Assembly (NCBI RefSeq): GCF_003148845.1
Contig: NZ_QGHA01000003.1
Span: 462,928-526,927, forward strand
Length of the DNA stretch: 64,000 nucleotides
DNA from: Mucilaginibacter oryzae
GTDB taxonomy: Bacteria; Bacteroidota; Bacteroidia; Sphingobacteriales; Sphingobacteriaceae
Direction: 5' to 3'
Shown here: positions 16,387 to 26,198 of the stretch, piece by piece
How the letters are laid out: every line of letters begins with the position of its first letter
How positions within the stretch are numbered: the first letter of the stretch is position 1
Program-made: the position numbers and the translations under genes
Notes under the pieces: model-generated
What the model was told of the DNA's origin: nothing
The model's database searches: none
What the model saw: the letters and a program-made list of their open reading frames with translations, nothing else

Positions 16387-16980
16387 TTAATTTTTAACGT
16401 ATTTGGCAATTTTCTTTTCGCCAATCCAAACTACCTCGTTGGTTTGGATATTGGTAAGCTCAAGGTTTACCTGGTAGTAAACCACTTTTTGACGTTTATG
16501 CGCATCAACAATGGAGTTGATTGAGCCTTGCAAAATATAATCGGCACCATTTTCCATACCGAATTTTTTCATGCTGGATACGGTGGCGTTGGTCTGCTGA
16601 TCTGCCTTTTCGGCACGTAGTTCTTCGCGCTTTTTGCCGCCTTGTACTAAACGTACTTTTTGCGATTGGATGAACGAACTTTCAATATCAGTAAGGAAGG
16701 TTTCGGCATCAATATGTTCGTGGCTCTTGTTTTGAACAAAGCCAACAATCACCACCGGGCGTTTACCCTGGTGTTCGTTCATGTGCGTGTCTATCCAGTT
16801 AGCACCTAAAATTTTGCCTGTCAGTTCGTCGGCAGCCATACGGGCGTCGCTGTTGTTCCAGTTGCCGCTTACATCTATAGTTTCATCGGTACTTACGCGG
16901 GTAACCTGGCGGGAGCACGAGTTAATTAATATTCCTGAAAACGCGATGGCAGCAACTGCTATGATCCTGTTAAATTTCAT
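16387..16980 (-). CDS. LpoB-like penicillin-binding protein activator lipoprotein
   Basis: The 197-residue protein has a signal peptide with lipobox INSC (Cys22) and an LpoB/CsgG-type domain: DLTGKIL-like segment (ADELTGKILGANWI), RPVVIVGFVQNKS, FIQSQKVRLVQ, GADYILQGSI, and the closing VNLELTNIQTNEVVWIGEKKI. In E. coli LpoB crosses the periplasm and activates PBP1b. This one has no long disordered linker, so it may not reach the inner-membrane synthase in the same way. It sits between the COG3014-type gene and a small exported protein gene. Confidence 0.85.
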   Translation of the reverse strand: MKFNRIIAVAAIAFSGILINSCSRQVTRVSTDETIDVSGNWNNSDARMAADELTGKILGANWIDTHMNEHQGKRPVVIVGFVQNKSHEHIDAETFLTDIESSFIQSQKVRLVQGGKKREELRAEKADQQTNATVSSMKKFGMENGADYILQGSINSIVDAHKRQKVVYYQVNLELTNIQTNEVVWIGEKKIAKYVKN

Positions 16981-17033
16981 TTGTAGTATATGTTGTAAAT
17001 TATGATATGTTAGATTGTGTATTGGCGCAATTG

Positions 17034-17450
17034 TTACCAGCCAAAGCCGATACCTATACTGGCGCGGTTACCCCAGCCCCAGCGACCGTAACCACCCCAG
17101 CGGTTACCCCAGCCGTAGTTTAAAAACGGCGAGTATGAATAACCACCATACAGGCCCCATGATGGCGAATAATCGTAATAACCATTCATGCGTTCCTCAT
17201 GGCGCCATTGGCGGTTTTGGCGGCGGCGTTCCTGACGGGCCTCATACCAATCATAAGCTTTATAGGTATTTTGAATGGTAACACCATGTAAACTGTTTAA
17301 CGTATCGGCTACGCGCGCATATTTAGCCTGGCTTTCGGCATATCGTGGGTTTTGATCGGGCAATAAGGCGGTTTGCTGCTGAGCTTTCACTATGCCGCTA
17401 AATAAGCTGCACACAAGTACGCAGGCCGCAATAATGATGTTCTGTTTCAT
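17034..17450 (-). CDS. Small exported protein with Tyr/Trp/Gly-rich tail
   Basis: Not a family I recognise. The 138 residues start with a signal peptide ending at VKAQ (about residue 23), then a charged helical part with WYEARQERRRQNRQWRHEE around residues 68-86. The tail (about 92-138) is rich in Gly, Tyr and Trp, with repeats such as WGNRWGGYGRWGWG. Such tails suggest a surface or periplasmic structural role. It is first in a unit with the LpoB-like and COG3014-type genes, 53 nt before the former. Confidence 0.7.
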   Translation of the reverse strand: MKQNIIIAACVLVCSLFSGIVKAQQQTALLPDQNPRYAESQAKYARVADTLNSLHGVTIQNTYKAYDWYEARQERRRQNRQWRHEERMNGYYDYSPSWGLYGGYSYSPFLNYGWGNRWGGYGRWGWGNRASIGIGFGW

Positions 17451-17921
17451 TGTGATTAATTTAATAAGTAAAATTACGCAAAAGCAACACCAAATATTAC
17501 AGCGCTACCCCTGGTAAATGTTAAATTATGTTAGATTGATTGCTTTTTGACGTTAGTATGAAAAGAAGGTTTAGTTGCCTGAATCAGAATTTGCAGAATT
17601 TGAGGATTTACAGAAGTCTATTTGCTCAATCCGGACAAAATCAAAGTAATCAGCAAAATTAAACCCGCTACGGCAAAATCGGTGTAATCAAAAAATCAAT
17701 CGGTGCAATCCCCAAAAATAAAAACAACCGCAAGCTATCCATCAATAACAGCCAATTAAATTAGGGTGTTGCCTGCGGCCCGGGCTTTACGCTCATACTG
17801 CACAGGCATTAGCCACAAGGCCGGTATACGCTTCAATTAACACAAAATACGTTTTCATTTTAGCTTTATTCCCGTAACAAGTATGTACTGCCGGGCGTCA
17901 ATGTGTTATATTTAAAAATTC
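17451..17921. repeat. Intergenic region with short AATC-type repeats
   Basis: No gene is seen in this 471-nt AT-rich divergent gap. Around 17638-17717 there are several imperfect copies of AATCnGTGnAATC (for example AATCGGTGTAATC and AATCGGTGCAATC), a pattern of degenerate repeats without a coding frame. The rest should hold the promoters for the small exported protein (minus) and the SnoaL-like gene (plus). Confidence 0.45.
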
Positions 17922-18419
17922 ATGAAAAAGTTAATCCAAAATATACTCGCCATAACAATCACTGCTATTTGCGTTAGTACGTTGTCTACAACCTCAGTCG
18001 ACGCGCAAACCGCCGCTTTTAAACCTAAGGATGTTCAGCTTTATAACACTATTGCCCATATGGATAGCGTGATGTTTAACGCTTTCAACAGCCGAAACCT
18101 CGAAGTAATGAAAACACTCTTTACACCCGATGTTGAATTTTATAACGATGGTAAAGGCGTTACCGGTTATGATGCCACCATGGCGGGCTTTAAAGGTATT
18201 TTTGAAAACAAACAGGCTGCCGATTTACGCCGCGACCTGGTAAAAGAAAGCCTTGAGGTATACCCTATGCCCGGCTATGGCGCTATTGAAATGGGCACAC
18301 ACATTTTCACGCATACCGAAAACGGGCATAAGATTACCGGCACCATGAAGTTTGTACATCTCTGGCAGTTAAAAGACGGGCAATGGAAAGTGGCGAGGGT
18401 GGTGAGTGTAGGGCATTAA
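17922..18419 (+). CDS. Exported SnoaL/DUF4440-like protein
   Basis: The 165-residue product has a signal peptide (cut near SVDAQ, residue 29) and a cone-shaped NTF2-like fold: helix with HMDSVMFNAFNSRNLEVMKTLF, then VEFYNDGKGVTGYDA, and the closing strands GTMKFVHLWQLKDGQWKVARVVS. The WQLKDGQWK ending is a hallmark of this superfamily. Members bind small molecules or act as isomerases or cyclases; the role of exported ones is unknown. It is monocistronic and convergent with the next gene. Confidence 0.82.
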   Translation: MKKLIQNILAITITAICVSTLSTTSVDAQTAAFKPKDVQLYNTIAHMDSVMFNAFNSRNLEVMKTLFTPDVEFYNDGKGVTGYDATMAGFKGIFENKQAADLRRDLVKESLEVYPMPGYGAIEMGTHIFTHTENGHKITGTMKFVHLWQLKDGQWKVARVVSVGH

Positions 18420-18471
18420 CCCCTCACAAACCCTCCCCGGAAAAGAGGGCTTAAAAAGCAAAAACATATCC

Positions 18472-18503
18472 TAAAACTCTCCCCTACTGGGGGAGTTTTA
18501 GAG
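18472..18503. terminator. Terminator-like hairpin between convergent genes
   Basis: AAAACTCTCCCC pairs with GGGGGAGTTTT with one mismatch around 18473-18499; A runs and T runs flank the stem on both strands. It overlaps the stop codon of the minus-strand gene and probably ends both transcripts. Confidence 0.6.
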
Positions 18504-20168
18504 GGGGCTTGCGCAATCAAACCAAACAACATTCCCCTCCGGTTTCAATCTGAATATAATACCATCAACCGGCTTACCGAAACTACCTTTTACCGCTTTA
18601 AAAGCATAACTCATCCCTTCAAATTTACATTTTATTTGTTTCCTGCCGATGTTAGTATAAGGCAGCTTCACGCCGGCAGCAGTAGCCATATCAAAGTACC
18701 AGTCAACAGGCTTGTCACTTACCAACCACATTTTTATTTGCCGCTCGTCCATGTCAACTTCCAATGTACCTTTTACCGATGTTAGCGGCCATGATATGTG
18801 CATAGAAGCAGCCGTTTTATTGGTGAATACAGGATTGCCACCCTGCACTAACACTTCCTTGCCATCTATAACAGCTTTCAAACGCAGGCCGCCAATTTCG
18901 TTAGGTTTACTCCAGATGTAGCTATCAACAACCGGCAGGGTAAAAAATGTACACTCGTTGGAGGTAGCCACCTGCCGGGTATAAACAGACGGGAAATTTT
19001 CATTAAACAAATGGATATCGCGGATACGGAGGTTGCCGTTTTCCCAAAGCATATTGATGCGGTAAAAGCGGCTGTTGAACCAGGCTGTTTTTAAATCGCT
19101 GCCTTCAATATCTTTACTTACCGTGAACGATGTTGGCGGGGTAACTTTATATTTCTTTTTAAACCATAAGCCCGATTGCTCCATGGTTTCCAACGTTATT
19201 TTTTGTTCATCGCGCAGGCGGGCAATCAGCGGCATCTGAATTTCGAAACCTTTGGCCATGGCATCCCAGGTAAAGGAGTTTTCCTGCCCTGCCTGGGTAT
19301 AATTAAAGCCAAGCGCCTTATCTTCGGTAAATGATTTCAAAAACCAGTTAACCCAGACTGAATCGCCGCCGCCAAATTTATAAACAGGTTCGAGGGTTAC
19401 CACACCCTGCCTTGCCGTACCCAAACCATTGTCATACTGGCGGATCGGGTCGCTGCCCAGCATCCTGAAAATGGGTACCGGGATTTGGTTTTGGGCATGT
19501 TGAGCGGGCATGTATGAGTTAATTTTACTTGGATAATAAGCCTGGTTCCAGTAACCGCCCCAAAGGGTATAACCATCGGTGCCATACTGATCTTTACAAT
19601 TGGCCGATGCCACAATGTGGTACTTGCGATACATATAATCCAAACTGTAACTATCAATAAACCATGATGCTATTGATTTGGGGTAATAGCCGAAAATCTT
19701 TTTAAAATCGGCCATGTAAACGTCAATTAGTTTTTCCCGCTCCCCTGGTGTGTATCCGGTTGAGAAACCGATGTTAGCCCGCCAGTCCCAGGGATAACGG
19801 CCACGCCATTTTAGTCCGGCTTTTTCTACCTGAGGCTGCGGGATCTCCCACCAGGCACCTATTTCGAACGAGTTACGGGGTAAGGCTTTGAGTAGTTTCT
19901 GATATCTTGGGTCGATCAGGGCATCATACTGTAGTAAAAACGTACCGCCGAGGTGATATTTTTTCATGACCTCTACCTGTTTAACCACCGTTTGGTATAA
20001 TACATCTTCAGTAATGGCAGCATCACGCGGCTCAAGCAGGCGGATAAAGTTAACTATGTTGACGATTTTGGGGGAAGGCGCTTCGTGCGGTTGCTTTTGG
20101 GCTAACAATTTTAACGAAAGCAGGCAAAAAAGCACGGAGGTGGCAGAAAAAAGCAGGCGATGTTTCAA
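18498..20168 (-). CDS. Exported protein of unknown function, possible barrel hydrolase
   Basis: I do not recognise the family with confidence. No ATG is available near the signal peptide. A TTG at 20168 gives a good one (LKHRLLFSATSVLFCLLSLKLLAQ). A TTG at 20279 would lie inside the terminator of the upstream gene, so it is rejected. The body (about 556 residues) has segments like those of deacetylase or glycoside-hydrolase barrels: GGTFLLQYDALIDPRYQ, EIGAWWEIPQPQ and ASWFIDSYSLDYM near the N-terminal half, and a beta-rich C-terminal part (KPVDWYFDMATA). It follows the GH35 gene on the same strand after a terminator, which hints at a glycan role. Confidence 0.72.
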   Translation of the reverse strand: MKHRLLFSATSVLFCLLSLKLLAQKQPHEAPSPKIVNIVNFIRLLEPRDAAITEDVLYQTVVKQVEVMKKYHLGGTFLLQYDALIDPRYQKLLKALPRNSFEIGAWWEIPQPQVEKAGLKWRGRYPWDWRANIGFSTGYTPGEREKLIDVYMADFKKIFGYYPKSIASWFIDSYSLDYMYRKYHIVASANCKDQYGTDGYTLWGGYWNQAYYPSKINSYMPAQHAQNQIPVPIFRMLGSDPIRQYDNGLGTARQGVVTLEPVYKFGGGDSVWVNWFLKSFTEDKALGFNYTQAGQENSFTWDAMAKGFEIQMPLIARLRDEQKITLETMEQSGLWFKKKYKVTPPTSFTVSKDIEGSDLKTAWFNSRFYRINMLWENGNLRIRDIHLFNENFPSVYTRQVATSNECTFFTLPVVDSYIWSKPNEIGGLRLKAVIDGKEVLVQGGNPVFTNKTAASMHISWPLTSVKGTLEVDMDERQIKMWLVSDKPVDWYFDMATAAGVKLPYTNIGRKQIKCKFEGMSYAFKAVKGSFGKPVDGIIFRLKPEGNVVWFDCASPL

Positions 20169-20276
20169 GGTTAACAATTTTGGTGATGGTTGATAAAAGT
20201 AGGCATCGCGAAAGTCTTCTCTATCCCTGTCTGTCCTGCGTGGAAAAAAGTTAGCCTGAGCACCGACTCTTATTAA

Positions 20277-20309
20277 CAAAAAAGGAGCAAACGGTTAAAG
20301 CTTGCTCCT
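20277..20309 (-). terminator. Intrinsic terminator after the GH35 gene
   Basis: Read on the minus strand, AGGAGCAA and TTGCTCCT (20283-20290 and 20302-20309 on the plus strand) form an 8-bp stem followed by TTTTTTG. It ends the utilization-locus transcript that includes GH35. Confidence 0.8.
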
Positions 20310-20334
20310 GTAAATATTATCAAAAATCAGTCCT

Positions 20335-22161
20335 TTACTTCTGCAACTCGCTCAAAACCGGCTTAGCCAGGCTTGGCAAAACATTCTGGTCGGTTTTAAT
20401 CAATTCCAAAACTTCAATTTCATTGTTACCCGCTTTAAACCACTCAACCGGGGCATAAACTGTTTGCTGCGGACCAACGTTCCAATACCGGCCCAGGTTA
20501 TGGCCATTTAGCCAAACGGTTCCCTTACCCCATTTGCTCAGATCCAGGTAAGTATCAACAGGTTTCTTCAGGCTAAACACGGCTTTCTTTATCACCGGCT
20601 TACCGCCTGATATTTCAACGCCTTTTCCTGCTAAGTTCAAAGTATTTAAAGGCAGCCCGTAGCTGTACCAGTTTTTCACCTCGGTACCGTTCAAAGTAAC
20701 CTTACCAGTAATGCCTTTTTTGTTTTTAAGCAGGTATGGGCCAAAATTGATGCGGCCAAGGTTTTCTACCAAAATTTCCAGTTTAACTTTACCTTTTGGC
20801 AGGGTAATTTGCAGGCTATCCTGTTTCAGGCGCCTGTCAAGGATCCCAACCCGCTTACCGTTCAGGTAAATAATCCCGTAATCGCGCAGGCCATCTATTT
20901 TAAGCATGGCTGTTTTGCCCCCGGTAACCGAGGTACGATATAAAGCGAAACCGTAAGCCTGGTTCAAATCTTCAAAAGTTTGTGGTGCCGCGTGCAATGC
21001 TGCTTTGGGTAAATGATCAAACAAACCGAAGGTTTGTGTAAAACGGATAGCTGGTATAGCCTCAGCAGGTTTAGCTGCCGGAACTTCGGGCAAGGTTACA
21101 CCTGCAGGCAGGTGCTTCTTGATCACCTCCCTGAATTTCATATACTTATCGGTAGCATTACCTGCTTCATCCAAAGGCGCGTCATAATCATAGCTACTAA
21201 TCTGCGGCTCGTACGGGTTTTGATCGTTAAAGTTTGCGCCGTTCATGAAACCGCGGGTGGTACCACCGTGAAACATGTACATATTGATGGAGAGCCCGGC
21301 ACTTAACACCGAATCAAGCGGGGCAACGTACTTTTCGGCAGGAACAGTATGATGAGCGGTTCCCCACCAGTCAAACCAGGCCGGGTACCATTCGGCAATA
21401 AAATAGGGGCCTTTGCCGCCATGGTTTTCACCGATAAGCTTTTTCACTTTGGCCACGTTATCTACACCGTTAATAGCAGGCAGCAAACCAGGCAGGTGAC
21501 CATCTTTAATAGCCGCTTCCGGATCGCAGGTATAAAGCTGTCCGTCAAAACCTGCTTCAATAAACATTTTACGGTTCAGGGCAAGGTAATCCTTATCTGC
21601 ACCGTACGATCCGTATTCGTTCTCGATCTGCACCATCAGCACGTTGCCGCCATGGTTAACTTGTAAGGGAGCAAGTTGCTTGCCCACCTCCATGATGTAT
21701 TTATGATACGCTTCAAGGTATTTAGGCTCCTTGCTGCGTACCTGCAGGCCTTCTTCCTTTTCGAGCCAGTAAGGGTAACCGCCAAACTCCCATTCGGCGC
21801 ACACGTAGGGGCTTGGCCTTAAAATCACCCAAAGGCCTTCCTCTTTGGCAATTTTTACAAACTCGGCAACATCGTGGTTACCGCTAAAATCATAATGTCC
21901 TTTTTGCGGTTCGTGCACGTTCCAAAAAACGTAGGTACCAATGGTATTAAGGCCCATAGCTTTGGCCATTTTCATACGCTGGCGCCAGGCCTCGCGCGGT
22001 ACGCGGGTGTAATGCATCTCGCCCGAAATAATCTGGAAGGGTTTGCCATCCAGTAAAAACGCGGTATCACTTAGCGCGAAGGTATGTTTCACATCCTGGG
22101 CGGCAATCCTACCGGTTACCAACAAAAAAAAGAAGAGGGATAACAGTTTTATAAACTTCAT
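20335..22161 (-). CDS. GH35 beta-galactosidase
   Basis: The 608-residue protein has a signal peptide (cut near GRIAAQ) and a GH35 TIM barrel with acid/base Glu182 in VQIENEYGSYG and nucleophile Glu257 in FIAEWYPAWFDWWG. The start of the barrel shows ISGEMHYTRVPREAWRQRMKMAKA, and the C-terminal jelly-roll domains contain LNGHNLGRYWNVGPQQT. Family members remove terminal beta-linked galactose from galactans and glycan side chains. It is the last enzyme of the SusC-SusD-GH5-GH30-GH2-GH35 unit, 46 nt after GH2. Confidence 0.95.
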   Translation of the reverse strand: MKFIKLLSLFFFLLVTGRIAAQDVKHTFALSDTAFLLDGKPFQIISGEMHYTRVPREAWRQRMKMAKAMGLNTIGTYVFWNVHEPQKGHYDFSGNHDVAEFVKIAKEEGLWVILRPSPYVCAEWEFGGYPYWLEKEEGLQVRSKEPKYLEAYHKYIMEVGKQLAPLQVNHGGNVLMVQIENEYGSYGADKDYLALNRKMFIEAGFDGQLYTCDPEAAIKDGHLPGLLPAINGVDNVAKVKKLIGENHGGKGPYFIAEWYPAWFDWWGTAHHTVPAEKYVAPLDSVLSAGLSINMYMFHGGTTRGFMNGANFNDQNPYEPQISSYDYDAPLDEAGNATDKYMKFREVIKKHLPAGVTLPEVPAAKPAEAIPAIRFTQTFGLFDHLPKAALHAAPQTFEDLNQAYGFALYRTSVTGGKTAMLKIDGLRDYGIIYLNGKRVGILDRRLKQDSLQITLPKGKVKLEILVENLGRINFGPYLLKNKKGITGKVTLNGTEVKNWYSYGLPLNTLNLAGKGVEISGGKPVIKKAVFSLKKPVDTYLDLSKWGKGTVWLNGHNLGRYWNVGPQQTVYAPVEWFKAGNNEIEVLELIKTDQNVLPSLAKPVLSELQK

Positions 22162-22207
22162 ATATTAAAAATGCAGGGTGTTAATTTTTGTGTTACTATG
22201 CCGATGC

Positions 22208-24640
22208 CTATTTTACAATTAATGTTACAGTTGATGGTTTAAGCTTACCGGCGCTAAATTGAACGTTTACCTTACCGGGAGTACCGTTGGTTTGAATATA
22301 AGCCAGTAAATGGCCGTGCAGGGTTTTACGGCGGTTTGCCTGGTAGTTTTCGTGGCTGGTGGTACTGCCGCTTTCCAATCCTAATAATTTAGCCGGGCCG
22401 GTTATGTTAACGGTTACTTCGTCATCAGCATTAAATACCGGGTTACCATCTTTATCGGTTACATAAACCTCCACCTGGCTCAGGCCTTTGGTCTTGATGC
22501 CAAAAGTTGTATTGTCGGCTACTACTTTAAGTTGATTAGCTTCGCCTGCCGTTTTGATGCTGTTCATGGATACCTCGGTGCCGTTGTTGTAAGCTTTTAC
22601 AACCAATTCGCCGGGTTCATAATCAACCTGCCATGACGGGGTACGGTTACGGGCTACGCTTAATTTTTGCCTTCCTAATGATTTGCCGTTCAAAAACAGT
22701 TCTGCTTCCTGGCAGTTGGTAAAGCAGTCTACCTTTATTTTATCGCCCGGCTTCCAGTTCCAAACAGGTTCGGCAGTGCGGTGGCTCCAGATACCGCGAT
22801 CTTCGGCACCGGTAACGGCACGTGCGCCTATGTAAACCATTGGCTTAGCGGCCCACAAACTCTGCCTGAAAAAGTACTCGGGCTTTTTAAATCCTGCCAG
22901 GTCTATCAGGCCTGCGCCGTTGCTGCGCTGCGGCCATTTTCCGGCTTCGCCCAGGTAATCAATACCGGTCCACAGGTATTGGGCAGAGATATACTCGTTG
23001 CTATCCACGGCGTTCCAGGCTTGTAGCTGATGGCCGTTCTCGCTGCCGTAAATAATGCGGTTAGGGTATTTTTTATGATCTTCAGGGTAGCGGTACTCCT
23101 GGTAGTTATATCCTACGATGTCCAATACTTCGGGATACCCCACCTCGTTCGACATGACTACACCGGCCAGCGCGGCAGTTACCGGGCGGGTGGTGTCAAT
23201 ATCCTTTACAGCTTTAACCAATCTTTTAGCTATCGGGGTTAAGCCACTTGCCGCGGGGTGGTCGGGCAAATAGCCTTTCCCGTAGATCTGCGGATTGCGG
23301 CCTGTGTTTAACACCTCATGCGTATAAGGGTCATTAGGATAATCAATTTCATTACCAATGCTCCACATAATAATGGATGGGTGATTGCGCGAGCGTAAAA
23401 CCATGTCGTGTACGTCCCTGTCGGCCCATTCTTTAAAATATTCGTGATAGCCGTTTTTCGATGGCGTACCCACATTCCAGCCGGCAACCCATTTGTTTTT
23501 GCCTATCTCCCACTCATCAAAAGCTTCATCCATTACCAGGAAGCCCATTTTATCACACAGATCATATAAATAATCAGCATGCGGGTTGTGGCTTAACCTC
23601 AGCGAGTTTACGCCCGCGTCTTTCAAGATCTTTAGCCTGCGCACCCAAACTTCCTCCGGAACAGCTACGCCTAATGCACCCGCATCATCGTGAATACAAA
23701 CGCCTTTCAGTTTGGTGCTTTTTCCATTTAAAAAGAAGCCCTTATCCTTGTCAAAACGGATGCTGCGGATCCCTACCGGTTGTGTTATTTCATCTATTTT
23801 TTTACCCTTACTGCTAAGCACAACTTTAAGTTTATACAAGTTCGTGCTTTCAGGATCCCACAGTTGCGGCGACAGGATTTGCTGTTCAAATTCAACGGGC
23901 TGCTTCCCTGGTGCGATCTGTGTCTGTTTTTGTGCGTTGCACACAACTTTACCGCTCCTGTCAAGCAGGCTAACATTTACAGATACCAGGGCGGTAGTGC
24001 CGGTGCTATTGGTAACATCTATAATAACTTTCGCGGTAGCATTTTTTACCGAAACCTCCGGAGTGGCGAAGGCTACATCCCACAAACCGATATGCACGGA
24101 ATTTTTAACAATCAGATATACATTACGATAAATACCCGAGCCTGTATACCACCTCGAATCGGCAAATTCGCTATGATCAACTTTTACAGCGATGGTGTTT
24201 TTTCCTGTCAGATTGAGGTAAGGGGTTAACTCGTATTGAAAAGCGATAAAGCCATTAGGCCGTTTGCCGAGCGAATGCCCGTTGAGCCATACCTCGCTGT
24301 TTTTGTATACCCCATCAAAATAAATAAATACCTGCTTACCTCTCCACGCGTTATTGGCTGAAAAGCTTTTTTTATACCAGCCTATACCTCCGGGCAGATA
24401 GCCTGTGGCGCTTGCCCATTCATCGCTAAAAGGGCCTTCAATACTCCAATCGTGCGGCAGGTTTACGGTTTGCCAGCCGGTTTCGGTTGTAAGTCCGCTG
24501 ATTTCATTATTAATATTGCCCTTGTGAAAACTCCATGCCGAATTAAACAAGGTTTTGCCGTTCATATCCTGGGCTTTTACCAAACCCGGAACCAGCGCAA
24601 GGAAAGCAAAAAGCAGAAACAGGTAATTTTTATTTTTCAT
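22208..24640 (-). CDS. GH2 beta-galactosidase-type enzyme
   Basis: The 810-residue protein has a signal peptide (cut near LVKAQ), an N-terminal sugar-binding domain with NLPHDWSIEGPF, an immunoglobulin-like domain and a TIM barrel carrying acid/base Glu431 (WSIGNEIDYP) and nucleophile Glu534 (YGSENGHQL). A DUF4982-type beta domain and a further Ig-like domain close the protein, a layout common in Bacteroidota beta-galactosidases and some beta-glucuronidases. The gene is 47 nt before GH35 and 17 nt after GH30. Linkage specificity cannot be read from the sequence. Confidence 0.94.
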   Translation of the reverse strand: MKNKNYLFLLFAFLALVPGLVKAQDMNGKTLFNSAWSFHKGNINNEISGLTTETGWQTVNLPHDWSIEGPFSDEWASATGYLPGGIGWYKKSFSANNAWRGKQVFIYFDGVYKNSEVWLNGHSLGKRPNGFIAFQYELTPYLNLTGKNTIAVKVDHSEFADSRWYTGSGIYRNVYLIVKNSVHIGLWDVAFATPEVSVKNATAKVIIDVTNSTGTTALVSVNVSLLDRSGKVVCNAQKQTQIAPGKQPVEFEQQILSPQLWDPESTNLYKLKVVLSSKGKKIDEITQPVGIRSIRFDKDKGFFLNGKSTKLKGVCIHDDAGALGVAVPEEVWVRRLKILKDAGVNSLRLSHNPHADYLYDLCDKMGFLVMDEAFDEWEIGKNKWVAGWNVGTPSKNGYHEYFKEWADRDVHDMVLRSRNHPSIIMWSIGNEIDYPNDPYTHEVLNTGRNPQIYGKGYLPDHPAASGLTPIAKRLVKAVKDIDTTRPVTAALAGVVMSNEVGYPEVLDIVGYNYQEYRYPEDHKKYPNRIIYGSENGHQLQAWNAVDSNEYISAQYLWTGIDYLGEAGKWPQRSNGAGLIDLAGFKKPEYFFRQSLWAAKPMVYIGARAVTGAEDRGIWSHRTAEPVWNWKPGDKIKVDCFTNCQEAELFLNGKSLGRQKLSVARNRTPSWQVDYEPGELVVKAYNNGTEVSMNSIKTAGEANQLKVVADNTTFGIKTKGLSQVEVYVTDKDGNPVFNADDEVTVNITGPAKLLGLESGSTTSHENYQANRRKTLHGHLLAYIQTNGTPGKVNVQFSAGKLKPSTVTLIVK

Positions 24641-24656
24641 TTGGCGATAGTGTGTG

Positions 24657-26189
24657 CTAATTGATAGTTCCGGTAAAAGTGATTACCGAGCGGGCCGGGA
24701 TAATTTGTTTTTGTACCGATGCCTTGCCTGCTTTTAGTTCGGCATTTTGTGATGTGAGATAGGATGAAACCAGTTTTAGTTTATTGCTACCTGCATTAAT
24801 ATCCGCGCTTACGTCATTTGCAGAGTTGTTTACCACCACCAAAACAAGGTTTTTATCATTTTTATAAGCCGATACCAACAAAGGCTTAGCTGTTGATGAA
24901 GCTTCGGCGTTAACCCTTATTGCGCCGGGCTTAATAAAACGGCTGTAGTTGCCCAGGGCCCACAGCATTTTGCTGGAGTAAAAATTGCCGTCGGTTTTAT
25001 TTCTATCCACATAAACCAATCCATCTTTATAATCATAGGCTGAAATGGCGGTCCACCACTGCCATGCGGATGCATTGGCAACCGCGAGGTCGGTATGAAT
25101 AACCGAGGCCAAATACAAAGCGGCATCAATTCCCAGATCGCGTTTGTTGCCATCTATTTCACCTGCGTTATCGCCTAAAATACAATACTCCGATTGCCAA
25201 AGCTCGAGTCCTTTAATAGTAGCTATACTATCAGCCAACGCGGTACGCAACTTTACCGATGACGCCATTGGCGATGTAGTAAAATAGCTGTGCGTGGCAA
25301 TGGCTTTAGCTACCGAAGGCAGATTGCCAATGTAATTTGCAGAGCCGGGTTTAAAAAAGTCGCTGATTTGGTTGCCTTTTCCTGGCTTATCACCTTTGGT
25401 AAACAGATAGTTGATGCTGCCCGCCTCGCCAACCAATATTTTTGAGTTTATTTTATTCGCTGTAAATTGTTTGTTGATAGCGCGTACCACACCGGCTATC
25501 TCTGTATTATTATAAGGAGCGCCTTCCTGGCCTCCGTCGCTCCAATCCCATTGCGGTTCATTGATCGGGCTGATATAGTTAAACCTGATTCCGCTTGTTT
25601 TTTCAACACCTTTCACAACATCGCCCAGAAACTTAGCGTAGGCATCATATTGATCGGGGGCGATGTTCACCTTCCCACCGGTTGCATAGCTTTTACCATT
25701 TACCGTAAACTGTACCGGCGGGCTGTTGTTAAACCCTAAAAACTGGTTTACCCCCCGCCTCTTCGCTGCTTTTAAAAACCAAACCTGTCCGGCCTGGTTT
25801 TGCCAGTTGTAATTTCCATCCTTGTTTAAAAAAGACTCAGCACGGCGCCACTCGTCTTTAATGCCGCTTGCTTCGCCCTGCTGCGTACTTCCCGCGCCGA
25901 TATTGAACCTCCACATGGAAAGGCCTATACCTTTTGGCGAACCATCTGCAAAAGTATCCCTGCTGAAAAGCCAGTCGGCAATCTGGTTTCGCTTGGCATC
26001 AGTCCAATTGCCTACAAACTGGCACGACCATGCATCGGAAGCGGCAAAGTTATTAATGGTTTGATAGGTTTTTGAAACATCAATTTTGATGGTAACCACT
26101 TTAACCTGGCTAAACGCCAAAGGTATATTAAACCCTATCGCGGCAACAACCGGAAGTATTTTTTTTATGGTAGAATTAAATATCATCAT
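24657..26189 (-). CDS. GH30 family endo-glycanase
   Basis: After a signal peptide (cut near PLAFSQ) the 510-residue protein has a GH30 TIM barrel with acid/base Glu211 in SPINEPQWDW and nucleophile Glu334 in LWQSEYCILGD, then a C-terminal beta-sandwich typical of the family (PLLVSAYKNDKNLVLVVVNNS). Segments NFAASDAWSCQF, MWRFNIGAGS and FNNSPPVQ are shared with endo-beta-1,6-galactanase-like members, although xylanase or glucanase activity is possible. With GH2 and GH35 beside it, a beta-1,6-linked galactan is a sensible guess, not a certainty. Confidence 0.88.
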   Translation of the reverse strand: MMIFNSTIKKILPVVAAIGFNIPLAFSQVKVVTIKIDVSKTYQTINNFAASDAWSCQFVGNWTDAKRNQIADWLFSRDTFADGSPKGIGLSMWRFNIGAGSTQQGEASGIKDEWRRAESFLNKDGNYNWQNQAGQVWFLKAAKRRGVNQFLGFNNSPPVQFTVNGKSYATGGKVNIAPDQYDAYAKFLGDVVKGVEKTSGIRFNYISPINEPQWDWSDGGQEGAPYNNTEIAGVVRAINKQFTANKINSKILVGEAGSINYLFTKGDKPGKGNQISDFFKPGSANYIGNLPSVAKAIATHSYFTTSPMASSVKLRTALADSIATIKGLELWQSEYCILGDNAGEIDGNKRDLGIDAALYLASVIHTDLAVANASAWQWWTAISAYDYKDGLVYVDRNKTDGNFYSSKMLWALGNYSRFIKPGAIRVNAEASSTAKPLLVSAYKNDKNLVLVVVNNSANDVSADINAGSNKLKLVSSYLTSQNAELKAGKASVQKQIIPARSVITFTGTIN

Positions 26190-26198
26190 GTTAAATCA

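Noticed and set aside
17630..17720. A possible small regulatory RNA or CRISPR-like tract
   Set aside because: Only degenerate AATC-type repeats are seen, with no stable fold or regular spacing.
20168..20279. Longer start (TTG at 20279) for the exported protein of unknown family
   Set aside because: It would lie in the T tract and stem of the GH35 terminator and would bury the signal peptide 37 residues deep.
23461..24229. Long open frames antisense to the GH2 gene
   Set aside because: They are shadows of a well-supported enzyme gene and show no conserved motifs.
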